A stretch of 64,000 nucleotides of DNA. It comes from Rhodobacteraceae bacterium DSL-40 (GTDB taxonomy: Bacteria; Pseudomonadota; Alphaproteobacteria; Rhodobacterales; Rhodobacteraceae). This document shows positions 54,341 through 63,216 of the stretch, piece by piece (position 1 is the stretch's first letter; every line of letters starts with the position of its first letter). A program made the position numbers and the translations under genes. The notes below the pieces were generated by a model. That model saw only the letters and a program-made list of their open reading frames with translations. It had not been told where the DNA came from and searched no databases. The DNA lies in NCBI GenBank assembly GCA_003258405.1, contig QKPN01000009.1, forward strand, positions 124,001 through 188,000, given 5' to 3'.

Positions 54341-54712
54341 TCAGATGAGCCAACTCTGCGGGTTCGCGATCGGCTCGCCCCGCCCGATCTTCTGCAAGCC
54401 GATCACGCAACGCACGATCATCCAGACCGCGGTGGCGATGAAGCCCAGCACGCCGATCACCACGAGGCTCAACAGCGCCGAGATCAGCGCATAGAGGAGT
54501 GCGATCCAGAAGGTGCGGATTGCCCAGGTGTAATGGCTGTCGAGCCAGGGCGCGGCCTTGCCGCGGTTCACATAGGCCATCACCACCCCGATCACCGTGG
54601 TGATCGCGAAGATGAAGCCGAGGAGATAGAGCACGTAGATCGCCTGAAGGTTCGACTTGCCCGGATCCATGATCCCGGGGTCGCCCTGCGGGAGCCTCTC
54701 CAGTTCCGACAT
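54341..54712 (-). CDS. DUF4870-like small membrane protein
   Basis: 123 residues. Three or four hydrophobic segments with NLQAIYVLYLLGFIFAITTV, DSHYTWAIRTFWIALLY and the end GLQKIGRGEPIANPQSWL, resembling the DUF4870/Tic20-like group. Function unknown. It converges with the EamA gene and is upstream (in its own direction, downstream) of the universal stress gene. Confidence 0.8.
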   Translation of the reverse strand: MSELERLPQGDPGIMDPGKSNLQAIYVLYLLGFIFAITTVIGVVMAYVNRGKAAPWLDSHYTWAIRTFWIALLYALISALLSLVVIGVLGFIATAVWMIVRCVIGLQKIGRGEPIANPQSWLI

Positions 54713-54763
54713 TGTTGCCTCCGTTTCGGTCAGTGCAAGTATAGGTCCGCTCGGGCCCGGGCG

Positions 54764-55615
54764 CTAACGGAAGATCACCACCGGAACCTTGCAGAGCTGC
54801 GCCATGCTCGCCGAGGTCGACCCGAGAAAGAGCCGGCGGATCGGCCCGTGTCCGGACGCCCCCATCACCAGAAGATCCGCGCCGCCCGCCTCGATCCGCT
54901 CCGAGATCGCCCGGTCGGGCTCGCCGGAAGCGAATTCGATTGCGACCGGGCCGGCCTTCGGTGCGATCAGCGCGGCGGCGGCCTCCATCTTGGCCCGGAT
55001 CGTCGCGGCATCCGCACCCACATGGAGCAGGGTGCAGGCAAGCCCGTCGAGCATGCTGCCCTGTGCAATCCGCTCGATCGAACGCATCACACCGGCGCTG
55101 CCGTCGAAGGCGATGAGATAGCGCTCGATCGGCTTGAAGGCGCGGCTTGCCACCAGCACCGGCCGGGTTGCGGCACGCAGGATGCGCTCGAGATTGGAGC
55201 CGAGATGATCATGGGCGAAGGCCGAGGCTTCGCCCCGCTTGCCGACGACCGTCAGCCGCGCGTCCGGCTCGAAATCGGCGATGGTGCGGAGAATGTCGTC
55301 ATGCCTCAGCCGCTCCTCGACCGCCTCCACTCCGTCGGCCCGCACCCGCTCGGCGGCGGTCTCGAGGATGAGCCGCCCGCGGGCGTGCGAGAGCTTGGCG
55401 CGCTCCTCATCGGCCCGTGAAAGCTCCTGGAGCAGGCTCGATCGCGCACCGAGCGAGAGGTTGCCGCTGAGATCCGCCGGCACGCTCGAATGATCCCGCC
55501 GGCCGAGCACATGCACCAGCTCGACCCCGAGCCCGATCCGCTTCGCAGCCCAGGCCGCATGATCGCAGACGCTCGCGGAATAGGTTGATCCATCCACCAG
55601 GGCGATGATCTTCAT
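54764..55615 (-). CDS. Tandem universal stress protein
   Basis: 283 residues from ATG 55615. Two UspA domains: about 1-140 and 150-283. The second keeps the ATP-binding pattern GASGHGPIRRLFLGSTS (GxxGxG-x9-GS); the first (GKRGEASAFAHDHLGS) is degenerate. It follows the SulP transporter on the same strand with a ~127-base gap. SulP and USP genes are often paired, suggesting stress or nucleotide control of anion transport. Confidence 0.92.
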   Translation of the reverse strand: MKIIALVDGSTYSASVCDHAAWAAKRIGLGVELVHVLGRRDHSSVPADLSGNLSLGARSSLLQELSRADEERAKLSHARGRLILETAAERVRADGVEAVEERLRHDDILRTIADFEPDARLTVVGKRGEASAFAHDHLGSNLERILRAATRPVLVASRAFKPIERYLIAFDGSAGVMRSIERIAQGSMLDGLACTLLHVGADAATIRAKMEAAAALIAPKAGPVAIEFASGEPDRAISERIEAGGADLLVMGASGHGPIRRLFLGSTSASMAQLCKVPVVIFR

Positions 55616-55742
55616 GGTATCTTCCTCCGCGCAGGTGTCAGAAATCTTGCAATCCGGCGGCACCCGGGTCCGTCTTCGGTGGTGCCTGTCCGCCCGGCAT
55701 CCGGGCCGGGCCGCGTCTGTCGCGGTGTCATCCCGCGCCTCC

Positions 55743-57224
55743 TCAATGGCCCAGAAGCCGTTCCATTGCACCGGGCTTGTCATGCTCGCCCAGCTCGTCG
55801 ACGATGGTCTCCGAGGCTGTGTTCATGCCGATGAGGCTTACCTCCGTGCCCTCGCGGCGGAATTTCAGCACGACCATGTCCACCGCCGCAACCGAGGAGA
55901 TGTCCCAGATATGGGCCTCGCTCACGTCGATCGTGACCTTGTCGAGGGCCTCGCGGAAATCAAAGGACTTCGAGAATTGCTCGGCGCTCGCGAAGAAAAG
56001 CTGTCCCTCGACCCGGTAGACGCGCTCGCGCCCATCCGGGCTTGCGGTGCTCGAGACGCGGAAGATCTGCGCGATCTTGCCTGCGAAGAATATCCCCGAA
56101 AGCAGCACGCCCACCAGCACCCCGATGGCGAGGTTGTGGGTATAGACCACCAGCGCGACCACCGAGAGCATGACGATCGAGGATGAGCGCGGATGGGTCT
56201 TCAGCGTCTTGATCGAGGACCAGGAGAAGGTCCCGATCGACACCATGATCATGATTGCAACCAGCGCCGCCATGGGGATTTGCTTCACCCAATCATTGAG
56301 CACCAGCATCATGAGCAGGAGCCCCATGCCCGCCGTCAGCGTCGAAAGCCGCCCGCGGCCGCCGGATTTCACGTTGATGATCGACTGCCCGATCATGGCG
56401 CAGCCCGCCATCCCACCGAGAAAACCGGTGGCGGTATTGGAAATGCCCTGGCCGACGCATTCGCGATTCTTGTCGGACTCGGTGTCGGTGAGCTCGTCGA
56501 TGATCTGCGCCGTCATCAGGCTTTCAAGCAACCCCACGGCCGCAACCGCAATGGCATAGGGAAAGATGATCTGCAGCGTCTCGAAGCTGAGCGGAATGTC
56601 GGGGATGAGGAAGATCGGCAGTGTATCGGGCAGTTCGCCCAGATCCTGCACCCGGCGGACATCGAGATCGAGGGCCAGGCTGAGGATGGTGAGGATGATG
56701 ATGCAAAGCAGCGGCGAGGGGATCGCCTTCGTCACCCGTGGCGCGAGATAGATGATCGCGAGTCCGCCCGCGACCAGGACATAGGTGAGCGGAGGCACGC
56801 CGGTGAGCTCGGGAAGCTGCGCAAGGAAGATGAGGATCGCCAGCGCATTGACGAAGCCCGTCATCACCGAGCGCGACACGAAGCGCATCACCCGCGCGAG
56901 CCCCAGGAAGCCGGCAACGATCTGGAACAGGCCCGCCAGAACCGTGGTCGCGAGCAGATATTGCAGCCCGTGGTCGCGCACCAGCGTCGTCATCAGCACC
57001 GCTGTCGCCGCGGTCGCCGCCGAGATCATGCCCGGACGGCCGCCCGTGAAGGCAATGAGCGTCGCGATCGAAAAGGAGGCGTAGAGCGCAACCTTCGGGT
57101 CGACGCCCGCAATTGTGGCAAAGGCTATGGCCTCGGGGATCAGTGCGAGTGCCACGACGATTCCGGCGAGCATGTCGCCGCGCGGATTGCCGAGCCAGTC
57201 TTGGCGGAGCTCGGAAAGGTTCAT
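55743..57224 (-). CDS. SulP-family anion transporter with C-terminal STAS domain
   Basis: 493 residues from ATG 57224. About 10-12 membrane helices; LAGIVVALALIPEAIAFA at the N-terminus, NRECVGQGISNTATGFLGG and GCAMIGQSIINVKSGGRGRLS in the transport domain. The STAS domain (about 395-493) contains DVSEAHIWDISSVAAVD. Members carry sulfate, bicarbonate (BicA) or carboxylates; the ion here is not determined by sequence. Confidence 0.93.
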   Translation of the reverse strand: MNLSELRQDWLGNPRGDMLAGIVVALALIPEAIAFATIAGVDPKVALYASFSIATLIAFTGGRPGMISAATAATAVLMTTLVRDHGLQYLLATTVLAGLFQIVAGFLGLARVMRFVSRSVMTGFVNALAILIFLAQLPELTGVPPLTYVLVAGGLAIIYLAPRVTKAIPSPLLCIIILTILSLALDLDVRRVQDLGELPDTLPIFLIPDIPLSFETLQIIFPYAIAVAAVGLLESLMTAQIIDELTDTESDKNRECVGQGISNTATGFLGGMAGCAMIGQSIINVKSGGRGRLSTLTAGMGLLLMMLVLNDWVKQIPMAALVAIMIMVSIGTFSWSSIKTLKTHPRSSSIVMLSVVALVVYTHNLAIGVLVGVLLSGIFFAGKIAQIFRVSSTASPDGRERVYRVEGQLFFASAEQFSKSFDFREALDKVTIDVSEAHIWDISSVAAVDMVVLKFRREGTEVSLIGMNTASETIVDELGEHDKPGAMERLLGH

Positions 57225-57512
57225 GAAAAGTGCCTCGTGTCCGGGGTGCGGCAGGAGCGCGGCAGAGGGTCCGCACATGCTGCGGTGCCACAAGCCTCCT
57301 TTCAAAGCGGCCGGGTCGCGCCTGTCAACCGCCGCAGGAGCATTTGAGGCCGATTGTGGCCGGTTTGGATACGAAATGATGCAGGGCTTCGTGCTGGCGG
57401 CGGCGTGGCGCAAGCTGCCTTGTAGCTGTTGTCGACGTGTTGACGAGACACGGGGCGGGGTCACCGGCTACACTTCCGGTCGCGGCAACAATGCCTGGGA
57501 CAGGAGGGCACC

Positions 57513-58151
57513 ATGGAAGACCGCCAGGACCATTTTGCCGATACGATCGAGACCGAGGCCGAACTCGAGGCGGTGATCGGCCATCCCTTCCAGCCTGCGG
57601 TCGAGAAGGTCGTGGATCATCTGGACCCGATCTGCAGGGCATACATCGCGCGATCTCCATTCCTGCTGATCGCTTCCGCGGACAGAACGGCGGCGCCCGA
57701 ACTGTCGCCGCGCGGAGATGCCGCCGGTTTCGTCGCTGTGCTCGACGATCACACGATCGCGCTGCCGGACCGGCCGGGAAACCGCCGCGCGGACACCTTC
57801 TGCAGGGTGCTTCGCAACCCGGAGGTGGCATTGCTGTTTCTCGTGCCGGGAATGGGCGAGACCCTGCGTGTCTACGGGAGCGCGCGCCTCGTGACGTCCC
57901 TGTCCTTGCGACAGCGCTTTGCCGTCAACGGTCGGCTCCCGGCGCTCGTGATGGTGGTCAGGGTCGAGCGGGCGATGGTTCACTGTCCGAAATGCGTCAT
58001 TCGCTCCGGCCTTTGGGATCCAAAACGCTGGCCGTCGATCGAGGGGCTTCCGACAATCGGCCCGGTGATGAAGGCGCATGCCCGGCTGAAGGGCACTCAG
58101 GAGGACCTGGACGAAGAGGCGCGGCGCGCGGGGATGCTCGAGCTCTACTAG
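57513..58151 (+). CDS. Pyridoxamine 5'-phosphate oxidase-family FMN-binding protein
   Basis: 212 residues with AGGAGG upstream. The split-barrel flavin fold is visible in AYIARSPFLLIASADRTAAP, ELSPRGDAAGFVAVLDD, IALPDRPGNRRADTF and NPEVALLFLVPGMGETLRV. It belongs to the MSMEG_1061-type PNPOx-like group, which bind FMN or F420; true PNPOx activity is not expected. CPKCVIRSGLW holds a C-x2-C pair. Divergent from sulP. Confidence 0.88.
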   Translation: MEDRQDHFADTIETEAELEAVIGHPFQPAVEKVVDHLDPICRAYIARSPFLLIASADRTAAPELSPRGDAAGFVAVLDDHTIALPDRPGNRRADTFCRVLRNPEVALLFLVPGMGETLRVYGSARLVTSLSLRQRFAVNGRLPALVMVVRVERAMVHCPKCVIRSGLWDPKRWPSIEGLPTIGPVMKAHARLKGTQEDLDEEARRAGMLELY

Positions 58152-58158
58152 AGCGAAA

Positions 58159-58279
58159 ACGGTTCAGGCCAATTCGGTCTGAGCCCAGGATTTCGCTCTG
58201 ACATGTTGAAGCACAGCAAACGGTGCGGGCCGAACCACTCCGATGCGGGATCTCGCTCCGACTTCTTGAGCCGGAGCAA
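58159..58279. repeat. Imperfect tandem pair of ~60-bp repeats
   Basis: Unit A 58159-58219 (61 bp) and unit B 58220-58279 (60 bp) are adjacent and align end to end. Both begin ACGGT, share GGCC and GGATTTCGCTC/GGATCTCGCTC, then TGAC/CGAC, TTGA and the closing GCAA. An added GAGCGAA precedes unit A. The composition resembles dispersed intergenic repeats of alphaproteobacteria built around GTTCAGG and GCTCT boxes. No ORF is involved. Confidence 0.65.
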
Positions 58280-58319
58280 GGTCGTCCCCCTTTGCTGCCG
58301 CGAAAAGCGAACTCGGCCG

Positions 58320-59183
58320 CTATCTCAACCGGCGGATGAGGCTCGAGGTGTCCCAGCGGTTGCCGCCCTTGCCCTGCACCTCCTTGTAGAACTGGTCGAC
58401 AAGGGCCGTCACCGGCAGCGGCGCCCCATTGGCATTCGCTTCCGCGAGGCAGATCCCGAGATCCTTGCGCATCCAGTCCACCGCAAATCCGAAGTCGAAC
58501 TTGTCGGCCAGCATGGTCGAGCCGCGGTTCTCCATCTGCCAGGACCCTGCCGCCCCCTTTGAAATCACGTCGAGCACCAGCTCGCCGTCAAGCCCGGCGC
58601 GTTCGGCGAAGGCAAGCCCCTCCGAGAGCGCCTGCAGGAGCCCCGCGATGCAGATCTGGTTCACCATCTTGGTGAGCTGACCCGCTCCCGCCGGGCCCAT
58701 CAGGCGGCAGGATTTGGCATAGGCTGCGATCACCGGCTCGACGCGTGCGAAGTCGGCCTCCGATCCGCCGCACATGACGGTAAGCACCCCGTTCTCCGCC
58801 CCCGCCTGGCCGCCCGAGACCGGCGCATCGACAAAGCCCGCACCCTGGGCTTGGGCCGCCTCGTTCAACTCCCGCGCGACTTCCGCCGAGGCCGTGGTGT
58901 GATCGACCAGGATTGCGCCTTTCGCGAGGCCGGAAAATGCGCCGTCTGCGCCGAGCGTGACCGCCCGGAGGTCCTCGTCATTGCCGACGCAGGCGAAAAC
59001 GATCTCCGCCCCGTCGGCCGCCGCGGCGGGGGTTTCTGCCCGCGCACCGCCATGCTGGGCCGTCCAGGCCTCCGCTTTTGCGGCTGTCCGGTTGAAGACG
59101 GTCACCTCATGGCCCTTTGCCGCAAGATGTCCCGCCATCGGATAACCCATGACCCCGAGTCCGATGAATGCCACACGTGCCAA
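58320..59183 (-). CDS. 3-hydroxyisobutyrate/2-hydroxy-3-oxopropionate dehydrogenase-family oxidoreductase
   Basis: 287 residues from TTG 59183; the family N-terminus RVAFIGLGVMGYPMAGHLA requires this start or the GTG at residue 4. GxGxxG in FIGLGVMG, substrate motif DAPVSGGQAGAENGVLTVM, catalytic Lys in AGQLTKMVNQICIAG, and KDLGICLAEANANG. It reduces or oxidises beta-hydroxyacids with NAD(P). Valine degradation (MmsB) or tartronate semialdehyde reduction (GlxR) are both possible. Confidence 0.9.
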   Translation of the reverse strand: MARVAFIGLGVMGYPMAGHLAAKGHEVTVFNRTAAKAEAWTAQHGGARAETPAAAADGAEIVFACVGNDEDLRAVTLGADGAFSGLAKGAILVDHTTASAEVARELNEAAQAQGAGFVDAPVSGGQAGAENGVLTVMCGGSEADFARVEPVIAAYAKSCRLMGPAGAGQLTKMVNQICIAGLLQALSEGLAFAERAGLDGELVLDVISKGAAGSWQMENRGSTMLADKFDFGFAVDWMRKDLGICLAEANANGAPLPVTALVDQFYKEVQGKGGNRWDTSSLIRRLR

Positions 59184-59280
59184 GCGCTTTTCCCCCCTGC
59201 TTCAAGTGTGCCGTTGTTTCGGTTTTAGTGGCCTGCTATCGGATCAGGGTCAACCCGGCCGGAAAGGGGACAATCTGCGA

Positions 59281-61740
59281 ATGGCGTTCCTGTTTCGCTG
59301 GTTCATGCGACTGTTCGTGACGCTTGCCCTCCTTGCTTCTGCCGCCGCCGGACTGGCCTACTATCTCGCCGATCAATCGCTTCCCGATTACGATCATGAG
59401 TATGCGGCTGAGGGGGTGGAGGCCGGCTTCGAGATCGTGCGCGATCGCTATGCCGTGCCGCATATCCTCGCCCATAACGATCATGACGCCTTCTTCGGCC
59501 TCGGGTTCGCCCATGCCCAGGACCGGCTCTGGCAGATGGTTCTGATGCGCCGCACCGCGCAGGGCCGACTTTCCGAGATCTTCGGCCGCGACACGCTCGA
59601 GATCGACGAGCTGATGCGGGCGCTCGACATCTACGGCCTCTCCCGCCAGGCCGCCGCGGCGCAGACCGAGCAGACCAAGGCCGACCTCGAGGCCTATGCC
59701 GACGGGGTGAATGCATGGCTCCGCATCGTCCAGAAGGATGCGCTCGGCCGGGGCGCGCCGGAGCTCTTCCTCTTCGACAGCGCCATCGCGCCCTGGATTC
59801 CCGCTGATTCGATCGCGGTCCAGAAGCTCATGGCGCTTCAGCTCACCGACAAGGCGGCGCGTGAGACGCTGCGCGCCCGGCTCTCGTTGCGCATCCCCGA
59901 GGCGCGGCTGCGCGACATCCTGCCCGAGGCGCCGAACGAACCCGTGATGGGCCTGCCGGAGTATTCCGACCTCTTTCCCGATCTTGCGCCCGATGATGGC
60001 CGAAACCCGGTCCGCCACGCGCTCTATCCGCTCGCCCCCATCGGTCAGGCAGGCGCCTCCAACGCCTTTGCCGCCGCCGCGAGCCGCACGGCCGCGGGCG
60101 CGCCGCTGCTCGCGACCGACCCGCATCTCGCCCTCACCGCGCCCTCGATCTTCTATCTTGCCCGCCTCGATCTCGAGAGCGGCCCGGTCATCGGCGCCAC
60201 GGTGCCCGGCATTCCTTCCATTATCATCGGCCGGAACAGAAATCTCGGCTGGGGCCTCACCTCGAGCTATCTCGACGATCAGGACGTCTTCATCGAGCGG
60301 CTCGATCCGGAAAACCCCGGCCGCTACCTCACCCCCTCGGGCTTCGAGCCCTTCCGCACCCGCGACGCGGTGATCGCGGTGAAGGACGCCGAGCCCGAAC
60401 GCCTGCTGCTGCGCTGGAGCCGCCACGGGCCGGTGATCCCGGGCGATCATTTCGGGGCTGCCGCCGTGACGCCCGAGGGCCATGTCGCGACGCTGGCCTG
60501 GACCGGCCTCACCGCGCAGGATCGCTCCATGGGGGCTGCCATCGGCCTCATGCGCGCCCAGTCGATCCGCGAGGCCCGCGCGGCGGCGCGCGATCTCGTC
60601 GTGCCCTCGAACATGATAACCCTCGCCGACCGCGAGACCGTCGCGCTCCAGATGGCCGGGGCCGCGCCGCGCCGCGATGCCGCCAACACCAGCAAGGGCC
60701 GCATCCCCGCGCCCGGCTGGCTCGCGGTCAACGACTGGCAGGGCACACGCCCCTTTGCCGAGAACCCCTGGGTCATCAACCCGCCGAGCGGGATCGTGGT
60801 GAACACCAACAACCGCATCACCGACGCGCTCTTCCCCGACAACCTCAGTTTCGACTGGGGCGACACGCTTCGCATCGTGCGGGCCGCACATCTGCTGAAC
60901 GCCCGGCAATATCACACGCTCGACAGCTTCATCGAGATCCAGACCGATGTCGTCTCCGAAGGCGCCCGCACCCTCCTGCCGCTCATCGCTCGCAATCTGT
61001 GGTATTCCGGCGAGGCAGCGGAGGAGGGCAGCCCTGAGGCGCGCCGCCAGATTGCGCTCGAGCGCCTGGCCGACTGGAATGGCGCCATGACGGAGCATGA
61101 CCCCGAGCCGCTTATCTACGCGGCCTGGCTCCGGGCGCTCCAGCGCCGCCTTGTCATCGACGAGATCGGTGCGCTCGACGACCTGCTGCCGCGCCCCGAG
61201 CCGGCCTTCATCGAGCGCGTCTACCGCAACATCGACGGCGCGGGCGTATGGTGCGACGTGATCCAGACCTCGGAGGTCGAGACCTGCGCCGAGATGTCAC
61301 GGCGGGCACTCGACGATGCGCTGACCGAGCTCATCGCCCGCTACGGGCCGAAGATCGAGAGCTGGCGCTGGGGGGACGCCCATCAGGCGGTGCACCGGCA
61401 CGAGACGCTCTCGACCATCCCCGGCCTAGGCCTGCTGGCCAACATCTGGCAGAGCACGGCGGGGGGCGACCAGACACTGATGCGCGGCCTTACCACCGGC
61501 ACCGAGCCCGACCCCTATCTCAGCGGCCATGCCTCGGTCTTTCGCGGCGTCTATGATTTCTCGGATCCCGACTCGAGCGTCTTCATCATCTCGACCGGCG
61601 AGAGCGGTCACCTGCTCTCGCGCCACTACGATGATCAGGCGGTGCTCTGGCGCCGGGCGGAATACATACCGATGTCGCTCGATATCGAATTTGTCCGTGC
61701 CGGCGCCGAAGGCGTCACGCGCCTCACTCCGGCGCCCTGA
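59281..61740 (+). CDS. Penicillin acylase-family Ntn hydrolase
   Basis: 819 residues from ATG 59281. N-terminal signal/anchor about 8-27 (FMRLFVTLALLASAAAGLAY). Alpha-chain features: DRYAVPHILAHNDHDAFFGLG and AHAQDRLWQM. The autocatalytic nucleophile is Ser260 in QAGASNAFA, the start of the beta chain; LLATDPHLAL and NRNLGWGLTSSYLDD follow. Substrates of the family are beta-lactam side chains or acyl-homoserine lactones; periplasmic location fits quorum-signal cleavage, not proven here. Confidence 0.94.
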   Translation: MAFLFRWFMRLFVTLALLASAAAGLAYYLADQSLPDYDHEYAAEGVEAGFEIVRDRYAVPHILAHNDHDAFFGLGFAHAQDRLWQMVLMRRTAQGRLSEIFGRDTLEIDELMRALDIYGLSRQAAAAQTEQTKADLEAYADGVNAWLRIVQKDALGRGAPELFLFDSAIAPWIPADSIAVQKLMALQLTDKAARETLRARLSLRIPEARLRDILPEAPNEPVMGLPEYSDLFPDLAPDDGRNPVRHALYPLAPIGQAGASNAFAAAASRTAAGAPLLATDPHLALTAPSIFYLARLDLESGPVIGATVPGIPSIIIGRNRNLGWGLTSSYLDDQDVFIERLDPENPGRYLTPSGFEPFRTRDAVIAVKDAEPERLLLRWSRHGPVIPGDHFGAAAVTPEGHVATLAWTGLTAQDRSMGAAIGLMRAQSIREARAAARDLVVPSNMITLADRETVALQMAGAAPRRDAANTSKGRIPAPGWLAVNDWQGTRPFAENPWVINPPSGIVVNTNNRITDALFPDNLSFDWGDTLRIVRAAHLLNARQYHTLDSFIEIQTDVVSEGARTLLPLIARNLWYSGEAAEEGSPEARRQIALERLADWNGAMTEHDPEPLIYAAWLRALQRRLVIDEIGALDDLLPRPEPAFIERVYRNIDGAGVWCDVIQTSEVETCAEMSRRALDDALTELIARYGPKIESWRWGDAHQAVHRHETLSTIPGLGLLANIWQSTAGGDQTLMRGLTTGTEPDPYLSGHASVFRGVYDFSDPDSSVFIISTGESGHLLSRHYDDQAVLWRRAEYIPMSLDIEFVRAGAEGVTRLTPAP

Positions 61741-61786
61741 CGGAGCGGGGGGCTGCGCCTGGCAGCCGCCGCGCCCCGTCCCCGGA

Positions 61787-62347
61787 TCAGCGGATGATCC
61801 GGCTGTATTTCGCGCCCGCGAAGCTTGCGTCGGCAATGAGGCCGCGCTGGCCGTAAACCACCTCGACGATCGGGCGATTGATGCGCATCGAGCTGATGCC
61901 TGCCGCCGCGCCGCCGGCCTTCGGTACCGTCACCGCGGCATCGGCGCCAAGCTCCCAGCCGTCGGCGAGCCGGAAATCCTGCAGCGCCTGGGATGTGAGG
62001 AAGAAGAGCGTCTGGTTGTATTCCGCGGCCCCGAAGGTGAAGCCAAGGCCCGCCGAACTCAGCGAATAGTACTCGACCTTGGCCGGGCCGATCACGAGCG
62101 CGCCCTCGCCGTAGGCGCCGCTGGCGAAGAAGCCTGCCTTGCGGATCTTGGGAATGACGAGAATACCCTGCGAGCGCGCACCGAGTTCGGACGCGCCGGG
62201 TACGGTCTGGTAGAGCTCGGCGAGCGCCTCGTCGACCTGGCGGTCGATCCGCTCGCGCGGGCTTTCGGGAATGCTCGGCTGCGAGGTGCAGGCCGCGAGC
62301 CCGACACCTGCGGCGGCCAGAAAACTGCGACGGGTCCAGTCAGTCAT
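61787..62347 (-). CDS. SYLF/YSC84-domain lipid-binding lipoprotein
   Basis: 186 residues from ATG 62347. RRSFLAAAGVGLAACTS combines a twin-arginine-like start with a lipobox Cys20. The SYLF domain covers about 55-186 (ARSQGILVIPKIRKAGF, YSLSSAGLGFTFGAAEY). SYLF proteins bind phosphoinositides in eukaryotes; bacterial roles are unclear. Likely anchored in the envelope. Confidence 0.9.
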   Translation of the reverse strand: MTDWTRRSFLAAAGVGLAACTSQPSIPESPRERIDRQVDEALAELYQTVPGASELGARSQGILVIPKIRKAGFFASGAYGEGALVIGPAKVEYYSLSSAGLGFTFGAAEYNQTLFFLTSQALQDFRLADGWELGADAAVTVPKAGGAAAGISSMRINRPIVEVVYGQRGLIADASFAGAKYSRIIR

Positions 62348-62510
62348 CGACGGCTCCTTGGATGCGATCGGATACATGCCTCTTGGCCGGTCAGAGCGCC
62401 GGCTTGCTCCTGCGTTAGCACGCTCCGTCCAGCCCTTCCAGCTTGGAGGCGGCCGTGCCGGGGCAAGGAAGGGGAAAATCCGGCCGTACCGGCCCCTTCT
62501 GGCGCGAAAT

Positions 62511-63167
62511 TCACCGAACCGTGCGCGGTCCGGCGAGGGCCGTGAAGAGGCCGAGCCCGATGAAGGCGCCACCACTCAGGATCCGAGACCCGCGCTGCAA
62601 TGCGCCCGACCGGGCCAGAAGCCGTGCGGCGCGCCCGGCCGCGAGCGCATAGGCCGTGTCGGTGAGGGCGGCGATCGCGACGAAGAGTGTCCCGAGTGTC
62701 ATCGCCTGAGCGGCGTGCGGCCCGCCTGGGCTCATGAACTGAGGCAGGAAGGCCGCGAAGAAAAGCGTCGTCTTCGGGTTCAGCAGCGCTACGAGGAACC
62801 CGTCCCGAAAGATCAGGCCGAGGCTCCGCGCCGCGACCCCGCCGGCATGCGCCGTCCCGCTGCCGAAGAGAGCCCGGAGCCCGAGCCAGACGAGATAGGC
62901 CGCGCCCGCCCATTTCACGACGGTGAAGGCAATGGCGGAAACCGCGAAAAGTGCCGCGAGCCCCAGCCCCGCCGCAATGGCATTGGCGAGATTTCCCACC
63001 GCCACACCGGCAACCGAGACCAGCCCGTGCGCGCGCCCCTGCAGGAGGCTTCGCGTCACGATGTAGAAGACCCCCGGCCCGGGCGTCACGGCCAGCACGA
63101 CGCTCGCCGCCAGAAAGGCGCCAAGCAGCGGGGCAGGTGGCAGGAAAGATGCGGCAATCGGGTCCAT
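62511..63167 (-). CDS. LysE/RhtB-family translocator
   Basis: 218 residues from ATG 63167. Six helices; AVTPGPGVFYIVTRSLLQGR in the first repeat and GFLVALLNPKTTLFFAAFLP in the middle are the LysE-family signature. It exports an amino acid or derivative. Encoded just downstream of hemB on the same strand. Confidence 0.93.
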   Translation of the reverse strand: MDPIAASFLPPAPLLGAFLAASVVLAVTPGPGVFYIVTRSLLQGRAHGLVSVAGVAVGNLANAIAAGLGLAALFAVSAIAFTVVKWAGAAYLVWLGLRALFGSGTAHAGGVAARSLGLIFRDGFLVALLNPKTTLFFAAFLPQFMSPGGPHAAQAMTLGTLFVAIAALTDTAYALAAGRAARLLARSGALQRGSRILSGGAFIGLGLFTALAGPRTVR

Positions 63168-63216
63168 AAGGCCACTCTGGGGCGGATTTTTCCCGCGCGC
63201 AATGGCGGCGCGCCGG

